From contig JAIRSR010000155.1 of NCBI GenBank assembly GCA_031255355.1, positions 1 through 11,351 on the forward strand: a stretch of DNA of 11,351 bases, read 5' to 3'. The position numbers were made by a program, and so were the translations under genes. Every line of letters begins with the position of its first letter. Within the stretch, counting starts at the first letter, position 1. This document shows, one piece after another, positions 1-5,521 of the stretch. Below the pieces are notes generated by a model that saw only the letters and a program-made list of their open reading frames with translations, was not told where the DNA came from and did no database searches. Source of the stretch: Clostridiales bacterium (GTDB taxonomy: Bacteria > Bacillota > Clostridia > Monoglobales > Firm-18).

Positions 1-156
1 CTTTGCGATCCTGTCCTTGACGCTTCCCGCCGGGTTGAAATACTCTAACTTCGCTATGATTTCCGCGTGCAGTTGATTGCGCTTCTCGTACGCGCTCAAC
101 CGTAACAACGGCGTGTTTCCGATTAAATCCGTGAGTGTTGCGTATACTTTTGACAT
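1..156 (-). CDS. cysK: Cysteine synthase (O-acetylserine sulfhydrylase), N-terminal part, cut by window start
   Basis: The 52 visible codons encode the start of a fold-type II PLP enzyme that makes L-cysteine from O-acetylserine and sulfide in the cytoplasm. The signature is [13 protein letters not shown] (residues 8-20) followed by [10 protein letters not shown] (41-50). K47 in SVKDR is the lysine that holds PLP in this family. The start is ATG at 156-154, preceded by AGGAGCG (complement of 164-170) at a good distance. The gene runs off the left edge, so the rest cannot be judged. It is divergent from an Rrf2 regulator and has its own strong promoter with a palindrome in the leader, which suggests local control by that regulator. 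Cystathionine beta-synthase shares this fold and N-terminus, but the motif spacing and neighbour favour CysK. Confidence 0.9.
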   Translation of the reverse strand, partial: MSKVYATLTDLIGNTPLLRLSAYEKRNQLHAEIIAKLEYFNPAGSVKDRIAK

Positions 157-194
157 TTTTTTACGCTCCTTTCATTTTGCGGCAACCTGTTTTG

Positions 195-221
195 CAAAGC
201 ATATTTTCAATATATGTTTTG
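195..221. promoter_or_regulatory. 27-bp imperfect palindrome in cysK leader, candidate operator
   Basis: Centred on C208, the sequence is an inverted repeat with 11 of 13 pairs matching; mismatches are 199/217 and 205/211. The core arms are CATAT (200-204) and ATATG (212-216), flanked by AAA/TTT. It lies just downstream of the predicted cysK transcription start (about 224). Rrf2-family regulators such as CymR bind partially dyad-symmetric sites of about this length. Assignment to the neighbouring Rrf2 protein is inference. Confidence 0.55.
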
Positions 222-230
222 TATGATTAC

Positions 231-259
231 ATTATACGCCATGCGGTGGGTTTTGTCAA
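231..259 (-). promoter_or_regulatory. Promoter of cysK (sigma-A type)
   Basis: On the minus strand the -35 is TTGACA (complement of 254-259) and the -10 is TATAAT (complement of 231-236). Both are perfect consensus with a 17-bp spacer. The predicted start is near 224, giving a leader of about 68 nt that contains the 27-bp palindrome. Confidence 0.85.
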
Positions 260-263
260 GCGT

Positions 264-281
264 TTTTGAAAATTTTCCAAA
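264..281. repeat. 18-bp palindrome between the divergent promoters
   Basis: TTTTGAAAATTTTCCAAA is dyad-symmetric about 272/273 with one mismatched pair (267/278). It lies just upstream of the cysK -35 and about 27 bp upstream of the Rrf2 gene -35, so a protein bound here could affect both promoters. It shares a short ATTTTC(C)AA core with the leader palindrome at 195-221. AT-rich palindromes can arise by chance, so support is modest. Confidence 0.35.
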
Positions 282-307
282 GTTTCCGTGTATGTTTCAT
301 AGGCGCG

Positions 308-336
308 TTGACTTTGTATGGCGTTCGGTGTATAAT
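308..336 (+). promoter_or_regulatory. Promoter of the Rrf2 regulator gene
   Basis: The -35 TTGACT (308-313) and -10 TATAAT (331-336) are separated by 17 bp. The predicted start is near 343, leaving a short leader with AAGGTGG (351-357) 8 nt before the ATG at 366. Confidence 0.85.
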
Positions 337-365
337 GAACGTGTAACGGAAAGGTGGAGTAACCT

Positions 366-812
366 ATGAGAATATCCGCGAAGGCGCGGTACGGTCTTGC
401 CGCCGTGGTCAGCATGGCGGAGCATCCCGACCGTGACGTATATGTCACGGTGATCAGTCTATCCGAAAAGTTGAATATTTCAAAAATTTATTTAGAGCAG
501 GTGTTTGCTCTGTTAAAGCGCGGCGGTGTGGTCGTTTCCACCAAGGGGGCGCAAGGCGGCTATCAGTTGGCGCGGCGCGCGGAGGAAATTACCGCCTACG
601 ACGTTTTGTCCGCCGTCGAACTTGCTTTGGTGGAGCAAACGAACGAAACGGTTCGCGAAAGTGACGAGTGCATAGAAAACGCCATGCGGGAATGTGTGTT
701 CGGCGCGTTGGACGGCGCGGTAAAAGACGCGCTGACCGGAATCACACTGCGCGACGTCGCCGACAAAGCGGAACAGGGCAGAAACAACGGGGACTATATG
801 TACTATTTATAG
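366..812 (+). CDS. Rrf2-family transcriptional regulator (CymR/IscR-like)
   Basis: A 148-residue DNA-binding protein with the Rrf2 winged-helix layout. The N-terminus MRISAKARYGLAAVV is typical, the recognition-helix region is around residues 31-51 (ISKIYLEQVFALLKRGG), and the wing KGAQGGYQLAR spans 60-70. IscR has three clustered cysteines that bind Fe-S. This protein has only two in that segment (C102 and C110, spaced C-x7-C), so classical IscR cluster binding is doubtful. Being divergent from cysK points to a cysteine or sulfur role: CymR of Bacillus and Staphylococcus is an Rrf2 protein that acts in complex with CysK. That role is inference. The start is ATG at 366 with AAGGTGG upstream. 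The gene is convergent with hydE, leaving 9 bp and no visible terminator between them. Confidence 0.9.
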   Translation: MRISAKARYGLAAVVSMAEHPDRDVYVTVISLSEKLNISKIYLEQVFALLKRGGVVVSTKGAQGGYQLARRAEEITAYDVLSAVELALVEQTNETVRESDECIENAMRECVFGALDGAVKDALTGITLRDVADKAEQGRNNGDYMYYL

Positions 813-821
813 GGTATGTTG

Positions 822-1862
822 TTATTCCCCGCTATAATCCCCTCTGCCCACGGTTAGGCGGTACCCGATACTTTCCATTCTGCGCCGCAAGCAATCCCGG
901 CATTCGGCGGCTTCCTCCCCTGTGCAGATTTTATTATCGTACAGCAGATATTTTTTTCTGACCGCGACAGGCGACAGGTTCGGCATCAGCACGTTTGCCC
1001 CCGCCAACACCGCCTGTTCTCTGCCCCGCGCGTCTACCGTACCCACGGCGGTGGTCGCGGGAATCAGCGCGTTTGGCAGCATCAGCCGCAGTACGCCGAT
1101 TAAAAACAGCGTCAATTCAAGGCTTCCGGCTTTTTCCTCCGCGAACCGCGTATCCTTATGCGGGAGGAACGGCCCGATTCCAACCATTTGCGGGTCTAAC
1201 TCCTTGATAAACGTCAAATCCTCCGCAAGCGTTTCCGCCGTCTGGTACGGCGAACCGACCATAAACCCCGTACCCACTTGATAGCCGAGTTGCTTTAGGT
1301 GGTACAGGCATTGTTTTCTGTTGGCGAGGGACATTCCCGCCGGGTGGAGTTTCGCGTAATGTTCGGCGTTCGCCGTTTCGTGCCGCAAGAGGTATCTGTC
1401 CGCGCCGCTCTCAAAGAACCGTTGGTACGCCTCGTAGGACTTTTCGCCGATAGACAGCGTAATCGCGCAATCGGGGTACGCCTTGCGGATCCGCACCACA
1501 ATATCGGCAAGATCGCCGTCACTGTACGCGCCGTCCTCGCCGCTTTGCAGCACAAACGTCCGAAATCCCAAAGCGTAGCCGTTCGCGCAGCACTGTAGAA
1601 TATCGTCCGCGCTAAGGCGGTACCGTTCGCAGTGACGGTTGCCCCGCCGAATGCCGCAGTAATGGCAGTCGTTCCCGCAATAATTGCTGAACTCAATCAA
1701 CCCGCGAATATATAGCCCATTGCCGAACCGCCGCTTGCTGACTTCCCGCGCCTTGGCGAACAACGCCCCTGCATCGGCTTGCTTCCTGTTTTTGATGAGC
1801 GCGGCAAATTCGCCGCCCGAAAGTGTGTTTTCGTGGTATAATTTATCAATTAAGCCGTTCAT
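822..1862 (-). CDS. hydE: [FeFe]-hydrogenase H-cluster maturase HydE (radical SAM)
   Basis: HydE is a cytoplasmic radical-SAM enzyme that works with HydG and HydF to build the di-iron part of the H-cluster. The 346-residue length matches the family. The radical-SAM motif is C62-x3-C66-x2-C69 within IEFSNYCGNDCHYCGIR (56-72). The HydE-typical RHETANAEHYAKLHP lies at 160-174, and VGSPYQT (202-208) and GIGPFLPH (228-235) also fit. C313, C321 and C324 (C-x7-C-x2-C) match the dispensable second cluster site described in Thermotoga HydE. I chose ATG at 1862 because AGGAGG (complement of 1867-1872) lies 4 nt before it. The reading frame stays open to 1946, but that extension crosses the promoter. 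BioB and PylB share the fold; the RHET segment favours HydE. No hydrogenase, HydF or HydG gene is in the window. Confidence 0.9.
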   Translation of the reverse strand: MNGLIDKLYHENTLSGGEFAALIKNRKQADAGALFAKAREVSKRRFGNGLYIRGLIEFSNYCGNDCHYCGIRRGNRHCERYRLSADDILQCCANGYALGFRTFVLQSGEDGAYSDGDLADIVVRIRKAYPDCAITLSIGEKSYEAYQRFFESGADRYLLRHETANAEHYAKLHPAGMSLANRKQCLYHLKQLGYQVGTGFMVGSPYQTAETLAEDLTFIKELDPQMVGIGPFLPHKDTRFAEEKAGSLELTLFLIGVLRLMLPNALIPATTAVGTVDARGREQAVLAGANVLMPNLSPVAVRKKYLLYDNKICTGEEAAECRDCLRRRMESIGYRLTVGRGDYSGE

Positions 1863-1917
1863 TTGTCCTCCTGAATGGATTGGTTCGGTTTGTCCGTGGT
1901 TTTGCAAACACACTTTC

Positions 1918-1946
1918 ATTATACCAACTGAAAATCCGTATGTCAA
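1918..1946 (-). promoter_or_regulatory. Promoter of hydE
   Basis: Minus-strand TTGACA (complement of 1941-1946) and TATAAT (complement of 1918-1923) have a 17-bp spacer, a perfect consensus pair. Transcription should begin near 1911, about 49 nt before the hydE ATG. The -35 is overlapped by an 11-bp iterated repeat. Confidence 0.85.
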
Positions 1947-1966
1947 CCGTATTGCAACCGTATTGC
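1936..1966. repeat. 11-bp iterated sequence over the hydE -35
   Basis: CAACCGTATTG occurs twice in perfect tandem (1944-1954 and 1955-1965). A third CCGTA core at 1936-1940 is in the same 11-bp register, after those at 1947-1951 and 1958-1962. The repeats cover the -35 hexamer and the region just upstream on the minus strand. One copy per helical turn is typical of activator or repressor sites; the binding protein is unknown. Confidence 0.6.
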
Positions 1967-1973
1967 TTCGCGG

Positions 1974-2333
1974 CTACTCCTGTGCGGGCGCGGCGTTTAC
2001 GTCGCGGAGTGCGCGGGCATACGCCTGTACCATAAGTTTCCCGCGCTCGTCCAACGCGCGGTACAGCGACAGAACTTCCAACTCCTCCCCGCCGCCCGTA
2101 CCGCCTAACAAATCGTCTACCGAAACGCCGAAAAACGCGGCGATTACGGATAGCGGCTTGACCCCGGGGAACCGCCTGTTGTTTTCGTATTGAGAAATGG
2201 TGTATTTGCTTGCGGTGCCGCACCCCCACGCTTCCAGCCGCGCGGCAAGTTCGTCTTGCGTCAGCGACTGTTCCCGCCGCATCCTCTTTAGCCTTGCCCC
2301 GAAGTCGAATTTTTGCATCTCTTCCCTAATCAT
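1974..2333 (-). CDS. XRE-family transcriptional regulator (CI-like)
   Basis: A 119-residue protein with a lambda-repressor-like helix-turn-helix (about residues 11-76): LTQDELAARL (24-33) is helix 2, and KYTISQYENNRRFPG (43-57) holds the recognition helix. PLSVIAAFFGVSVDDLL (60-76) is the usual closing segment. The C-terminal tail of about 43 residues (LSLYRALDERGKLMVQAYARAL) looks helical and may dimerise. There is no LexA/CI-type protease domain. ATG at 2333 has GAGGT 7 nt upstream; a second ATG at 2318 is possible. The gene is divergent from a shorter XRE gene across 225 bp with tandem repeats, like the CI/Cro region of temperate phages. It is on the same strand as hydE and 111 bp upstream of it, with no terminator seen, so some read-through is possible. 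Confidence 0.85.
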   Translation of the reverse strand: MIREEMQKFDFGARLKRMRREQSLTQDELAARLEAWGCGTASKYTISQYENNRRFPGVKPLSVIAAFFGVSVDDLLGGTGGGEELEVLSLYRALDERGKLMVQAYARALRDVNAAPAQE

Positions 2334-2404
2334 TGTTCCTACCTCCCCGTACCGTAATAGCAAACGCAACCGCTATGAAAAAAATGTAAAATACCGATAC
2401 AAAA

Positions 2405-2433
2405 ATTATATCATCAAGTTCACAATAACGCAA
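2405..2433 (-). promoter_or_regulatory. Probable promoter of the CI-like XRE gene (extended -10)
   Basis: The minus strand has TATAAT (complement of 2405-2410) preceded by TGA, which makes an extended -10 (TGnTATAAT). The -35 candidate TTGCGT (complement of 2428-2433) at a 17-bp spacing is weak, as is common for extended -10 promoters. The predicted leader is about 65 nt. Confidence 0.6.
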
Positions 2434-2442
2434 CATTTTTTA

Positions 2443-2482
2443 ATTATTTGTAAAAATTTTGCATTATTTGTAAAAATATTGC
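2443..2482. repeat. Two adjacent 20-bp direct repeats, candidate operators
   Basis: ATTATTTGTAAAAATTTTGC (2443-2462) is followed at once by a copy differing at one base (2463-2482, T to A at position 16). A degraded third copy may begin at about 2483. The pair ends 11 bp before the -35 of the small XRE gene and lies behind the divergent XRE promoter. Each copy contains TTTGTAAA, which recurs after the small XRE gene. Confidence 0.65.
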
Positions 2483-2493
2483 AAAATTTGTGA

Positions 2494-2522
2494 TTGACAG
2501 TTTACGATGTGTTAACTATAAT
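2494..2522 (+). promoter_or_regulatory. Promoter of the small XRE gene
   Basis: TTGACA (2494-2499) and TATAAT (2517-2522) are perfect hexamers with a 17-bp spacer. Transcription should begin near 2529, with AGGAGG at 2546-2551 in the short leader. Confidence 0.85.
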
Positions 2523-2558
2523 AGAGGTAACATCAATAAAAATTTAGGAGGTAGCAAG

Positions 2559-2774
2559 ATGAAAGCGACAAAGAGAGAATCAAAACCAATCGCGAAGTTG
2601 AAAGGGCTTCGCGCCGAAAAAATGATAACACAAGAGGACATTGCGGGAATGATGGGCATCTCCACCGCAACCTATAACCGTAAGGAAAACGGCTTAGGCA
2701 GGTTTGACGCGAATGAAATCGCGGTGCTGGTCGAGGTGTTCAGCGTGAAATTCGAGGATATATTTTTATCATAA
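2559..2774 (+). CDS. Small XRE-family DNA-binding protein (Cro-like)
   Basis: This 71-residue protein is almost entirely one helix-turn-helix domain (about residues 12-69). ITQEDIAGMMGIS (23-35) forms helices 2 and the turn, TATYNRKENG (36-45) the recognition helix, and IAVLVEVFSVKFEDIF (54-69) the closing helices. The small size without an effector domain resembles phage Cro or excisionase-region XRE proteins. The start is ATG at 2559 with AGGAGG (2546-2551) 7 nt upstream. The open frame extends back to 2490, but that stretch holds the promoter. It is transcribed away from the larger XRE gene and toward the zinc-binding and sigma-like genes. It is likely to repress or time this module, possibly through the TTTGTAAA repeats on either side; that link is inference. 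Confidence 0.85.
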   Translation: MKATKRESKPIAKLKGLRAEKMITQEDIAGMMGISTATYNRKENGLGRFDANEIAVLVEVFSVKFEDIFLS

Positions 2775-2783
2775 TGTTAACGT

Positions 2784-2820
2784 TTTGTAAACATAGCGGG
2801 GTTTACAAATCGTTTACAAA
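2784..2820. repeat. Inverted and direct TTTGTAAAC repeats between two small genes
   Basis: TTTGTAAAC (2784-2792) and GTTTACAAA (2801-2809) form a perfect 9-bp inverted repeat with an 8-nt centre. GTTTACAAA repeats at 2812-2820, exactly 11 bp after the second arm. The same TTTGTAAA core occurs in both 20-bp repeats upstream of the small XRE gene. No run of T follows on either strand, so an operator is more likely than a terminator. Confidence 0.6.
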
Positions 2821-2866
2821 CCGTTGGGGTGTGCTTTCGGTACGCCGCATCATTTCGGAGGTGAAA

Positions 2867-3151
2867 ATGATACATACAGACAAACAAAACGAGTTTCCTT
2901 TGGCGTATTGCGCACATTGCCGCGGGGAAATTTACGGCGGCGATACGGTGTACGACCTCGCGCGGGTTTACGCGGGCGGGCGTTGTGTGGTGCACGAGGA
3001 CTGCCTAACGGATAGTTTAGAGGCGAATGAAGCGTTAGTAACGCGCTTCCTGTTCGGCGATTTGTGCCTGCTTCTTGACTTGTTCGGCGAGGTTTTGGAA
3101 AAATGCGCGGCATGGGATATTTTTGAAACGGAGGAAGAGGACGTTGAGTGA
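2867..3151 (+). CDS. Small putative zinc-binding protein, function unknown
   Basis: A 94-residue protein that I do not recognise as a named family. Residues 15-46 carry C15-x2-C18, then H43-x2-C46, with an extra C40. This is a likely treble-clef or zinc-ribbon-like site (YCAHCRGEIYGGD near the start, VVHEDCL at the end), common in small phage and integrative-element proteins of Bacillota. The C-terminal half is leucine-rich and probably helical (about 55-80), and the last ten residues are very acidic (ETEEEDVE). ATG at 2867 is chosen because GGAGG (2857-2861) lies 5 nt upstream; the open frame runs back to 2774 but has no better site. Its stop overlaps the start of the sigma-like gene by 8 nt, so the two are probably co-translated. 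Zinc binding is inferred from the motif only. Confidence 0.7.
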   Translation: MIHTDKQNEFPLAYCAHCRGEIYGGDTVYDLARVYAGGRCVVHEDCLTDSLEANEALVTRFLFGDLCLLLDLFGEVLEKCAAWDIFETEEEDVE

Positions 3152-3539
3152 GAATTTTGCAATCTACCGCCAACAAACGGAGCGCAGGCTGTTCGCGTAC
3201 AATGACTTAAAAGCGAAATTGAGCCATGATATTTCCGACCTGACCGCAAGTGACCGGGGCGCGTCCGACCCGCCCGAAGCGGCAACGGAAACGGACGGCA
3301 TACGGCGGCAAATCGCGGAAACCGCGCGGGAATTGTCGCGTCTGGACGACGCGCTGGACGCGGTGCGCGACGATTGCTATTTTGCCGTTATCCGAATGCG
3401 GTATCTGGAGGGCGTGAAAGATGAGGACATCGCGGAGCGCGTCTGCTGTGACGTGTCCACCGTGCGGCGCAACCGCAAACGTATACTGCAACGCGTGGCG
3501 GTGCGGCTGTACGGCGCGGCGGCGGTGGCGCGGGAATAG
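3144..3539 (+). CDS. Sigma-region-4-like phage-type regulator
   Basis: A 131-residue protein with two parts. The first (about residues 1-80) is charged and probably helical or coiled (IAETARELSRLDDALDAV). The second (about 85-125) is a helix-turn-helix like sigma-70 region 4. In it, VIRMRYLEGVKDEDIAE matches the usual 'RY.eg.s..eIAe' helix, and CDVSTVRRNRKRILQRVAV matches the recognition helix seen in phage late-gene activators and sigma-like proteins of Bacillota prophages. I use TTG at 3144 as the start. It overlaps the previous stop in TTGAGTGA and has GGAGG (3130-3134) 9 nt upstream. An in-frame start at 3075 would lie deep in the previous gene. The gene ends 10 bp from the convergent ruvB stop, with no terminator seen. 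Its target genes are not in the window. Confidence 0.7.
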   Translation: MSENFAIYRQQTERRLFAYNDLKAKLSHDISDLTASDRGASDPPEAATETDGIRRQIAETARELSRLDDALDAVRDDCYFAVIRMRYLEGVKDEDIAERVCCDVSTVRRNRKRILQRVAVRLYGAAAVARE

Positions 3540-3549
3540 GACGGGTCTG

Positions 3550-4551
3550 TTATATGATGCGCGGTACACCAAAATAATCATACGCGGCTTTGGTGGCGGT
3601 TCTGCCGCGCGGCGTGCGGTTCAAAAACCCGAGTTGCAAGAGGTACGGTTCGTAAACGTCCTCGATGGTAACAGCGTCCTCGCCCGTCATGGCGGCAAGG
3701 GTATCCAATCCCACCGGGCCGCCGCCGAAACTATCAATAATGGCAAGCATAACCCTTTGATCGATTTTATCCAGACCGATATTGTCCACTTCTAACATGG
3801 TGAGCGCGTGGTCCGCCGCCTGTTTTGTGATTTTGCCGTCCCCTTTAATTTGCGCGTAATCGCGGACGCGCCTTAGTAAGCGGTTGGCGATTCGCGGCGT
3901 TCCCCGCGCACGTGAGGCGATTTCCCGCTTGCCCGCGTCGTCAATTTCTACGTTCAGCAGACTTGCCGAACGCCCGACGATTTGCGCGAGTTCCTCAGGG
4001 GAATACAACTCTAACCGGGCAAGGATTCCAAAGCGGTCACGCAGCGGGGAGGAAAGTTGCCCCGCCCGCGTCGTTGCGCCGATGAGGGTAAAGGCGGGGA
4101 GGTCGAGCCGTATGGAACGCGCCGACGGCCCTTGCCCGACGATAATATCAAGGGCGTAATCCTCCATAGCGGGGTACAGCACCTCCTCGACGGAGCGGTT
4201 AAGGCGGTGTATTTCGTCGATAAACAGCACGTCGTGCTGTGAAAGGTTGGTGAGCAACGCCGCCAAATCCCCTTGCTTTTCAATGGCGGGGCCGCTAGTG
4301 ACGCGCAAGTCCACGCCCATTTCGTTAGCGATGATTCCCGCGAGGGTCGTTTTGCCAAGCCCCGGCGGGCCGTAAAGCAGTATGTGATCGATCGCCTCAC
4401 GTCTTTGACGCGCGGCTTCTATCGTAATCTTGAGATTTTCTTTCACCTTTTCCTGCCCGACATACTCCGTCATGGTGCGCGGCCGAAGCGATAGTTCAAA
4501 ATCGCGGTCCTCACTCATATCGGCGGAGGTAACAATCCTGTCCTTTTCCAA
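3550..4551 (-). CDS. ruvB: Holliday junction branch-migration ATPase RuvB
   Basis: RuvB is the AAA+ motor that, with RuvA, drives Holliday-junction migration. With the start used here it has 333 residues, the family's usual size. Walker [10 protein letters not shown] is at 61-69, Walker B VLFIDE at 108-113, sensor 1 GATTRAG at 158-164, the arginine-finger region RDRFG at 171-175, and sensor 2 [11 protein letters not shown] near 218-228. The winged helix (GLDKID to the end) closes the protein. The longest frame starts at a TTG (4560-4558) that directly abuts AGGAG with no spacer. I prefer the next TTG (4551-4549), 9 nt from the same ribosome binding site, giving MEKDRIVTS, which resembles the start of Bacillus RuvB. 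The gene is divergent from the discoidin-like gene and ruvC; ruvA is absent from this window. Confidence 0.93.
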   Translation of the reverse strand: MEKDRIVTSADMSEDRDFELSLRPRTMTEYVGQEKVKENLKITIEAARQRREAIDHILLYGPPGLGKTTLAGIIANEMGVDLRVTSGPAIEKQGDLAALLTNLSQHDVLFIDEIHRLNRSVEEVLYPAMEDYALDIIVGQGPSARSIRLDLPAFTLIGATTRAGQLSSPLRDRFGILARLELYSPEELAQIVGRSASLLNVEIDDAGKREIASRARGTPRIANRLLRRVRDYAQIKGDGKITKQAADHALTMLEVDNIGLDKIDQRVMLAIIDSFGGGPVGLDTLAAMTGEDAVTIEDVYEPYLLQLGFLNRTPRGRTATKAAYDYFGVPRII

Positions 4552-4607
4552 TCCGTTCAACTCCTAAAATACGTGCTGATTTTCAAAATAATATCTATCC
4601 TTAAATA

Positions 4608-4636
4608 ATTTTATCATAATATCTTTTCAAAAGCAA
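4608..4636 (-). promoter_or_regulatory. Probable ruvB promoter (extended -10)
   Basis: The minus strand reads TGATAAAAT (complement of 4608-4616), an extended -10. A weak -35 TTGCTT (complement of 4631-4636) follows at 17-bp spacing. It lies in the left arm of a 13-bp perfect inverted repeat whose right arm is the opposite promoter's -10. Confidence 0.5.
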
Positions 4637-4652
4637 TCAATTATGATAAAAT
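4624..4652 (+). promoter_or_regulatory. Probable promoter of the discoidin-like gene and ruvC (extended -10)
   Basis: TGATAAAAT at 4644-4652 gives an extended -10 (TAAAAT at 4647-4652). TTTTCA at 4624-4629, spaced 17 bp, matches four of six -35 positions. The predicted leader is about 60 nt and ends with AAAGGAA (4704-4710) before the ATG at 4718. Confidence 0.55.
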
Positions 4653-4717
4653 AGTAATGTCCGGGCGAACGCGCAAATGGACAAGTCTAAATCCATATCG
4701 GTGAAAGGAAGCGGAAC

Positions 4718-5521
4718 ATGATAACTTTAGAGATAAAAAACAAGGACGGCGCGGTCGTCGCGTCGGCGCGGGGGGAGCGAATCGCGCACACCTGCGAAAG
4801 GGCGTACGCGGAGGGGGATTTTCTGTCGGTCACAGCGGAGGGCGGGCATTTGGTCACGCAATTGGACGGCGCGTTGACGGAATCCATGATTTATTTGCCC
4901 TCCGGAACGTTGAAATATACCATTCCGTTCGGTGAGAAACGCGCCGCTTACGGCGAAAACGCGTTCGCGGGGGCGGGGCGCGTCGTCAAGGTGCGGTACG
5001 CGGCGGAGGAGGAAATCCGCGCCTACCGGAATATCGCGTTAAACTCTGCGGACAAGCGGGGCCCCGCCGCTTGCTATCCCCACGCGACCGCGAATTTTGT
5101 GACGCGGGACGAATCGGTGTTCGAGGAGCGCAACGCGATCGACGGACATACCAAAACCGACGGTCACGGCAGTTTTCCGTATCAGTCATGGGGCGGCGGA
5201 GCGCGGGAGGATTTGGATTACAAATTGGACTTCGGCAGAACGGTGGAAGCGGACAAAATCGTGTTCTATTTGCGTGCCGATTACGCCGGCGACCACGATA
5301 CCTATTGGCGTTCGCTTACCGTCGAACTTTCGGACGGCACGGTGATTCCCGCCGAATTTCAAAAGACAGGGGAGCCTCAAACGGTGTCCCTCGGCGGGAA
5401 AAAAAGCATCGAGTGGCTGCGCCTGACGAACTTCAAACAGGCGGCTATGCCGCTGTCGTGGGCTGCGCTGACTGAAATCGAGGTCTACGGCGCGGACGCG
5501 GTTTGCCCCGCGAAACGCTGA
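4718..5521 (+). CDS. Cytoplasmic protein with discoidin-like (F5/8 type C-like) C-terminal domain
   Basis: A 267-residue protein of unknown role. Residues 1-100 look like a small beta-rich domain (alternating hydrophobic strands such as [14 protein letters not shown]). Residues about 105-258 resemble a galactose-binding/discoidin fold: NIALNSAD opens it, then [13 protein letters not shown] (139-151), YQSWGGG (155-161), [20 protein letters not shown] (167-186), and the closing strand ALTEIEVYG (250-258). Such domains usually bind carbohydrates or surfaces. However, there is no signal peptide or membrane segment, so this copy should stay in the cytoplasm unless exported in another way. The start is ATG at 4718 with AAAGGAA 7 nt upstream. 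Its TGA overlaps the ruvC ATG by 1 nt, so the two are translationally coupled. The domain call rests on pattern resemblance, and ligand and function are unknown. Confidence 0.7.
   Translation: MITLEIKNKDGAVVASARGERIAHTCERAYAEGDFLSVTAEGGHLVTQLDGALTESMIYLPSGTLKYTIPFGEKRAAYGENAFAGAGRVVKVRYAAEEEIRAYRNIALNSADKRGPAACYPHATANFVTRDESVFEERNAIDGHTKTDGHGSFPYQSWGGGAREDLDYKLDFGRTVEADKIVFYLRADYAGDHDTYWRSLTVELSDGTVIPAEFQKTGEPQTVSLGGKKSIEWLRLTNFKQAAMPLSWAALTEIEVYGADAVCPAKR

Larger units (their letters stand above)
4608..4652. repeat. 13-bp perfect inverted repeat holding two divergent -10 elements
   Basis: ATTTTATCATAAT (4608-4620) is the exact reverse complement of 4640-4652, with 19 nt between. Each arm contributes a TGATAAAAT extended -10 facing outward, and the two -35 regions (4624-4629 and 4631-4636) lie between the arms. 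It may be both a promoter pair and an operator. Confidence 0.7.

Noticed and set aside
813..821. Bidirectional terminator between the Rrf2 gene and hydE
   Set aside because: Only 9 bp separate the convergent stops and no hairpin with a T-run is visible in or near the gap.
1863..1946. Longer hydE start at 1946
   Set aside because: The extension spans the consensus -10 and the predicted transcription start, and AGGAGG precedes the ATG at 1862.
2490..2558. Upstream extension of the small XRE gene
   Set aside because: It contains the perfect TTGACA/TATAAT promoter and the AGGAGG site that serves the ATG at 2559.
2784..2809. Rho-independent terminator after the small XRE gene
   Set aside because: The 9-bp stem is AT-rich and no T-run follows on either strand; the shared TTTGTAAA core suggests an operator.
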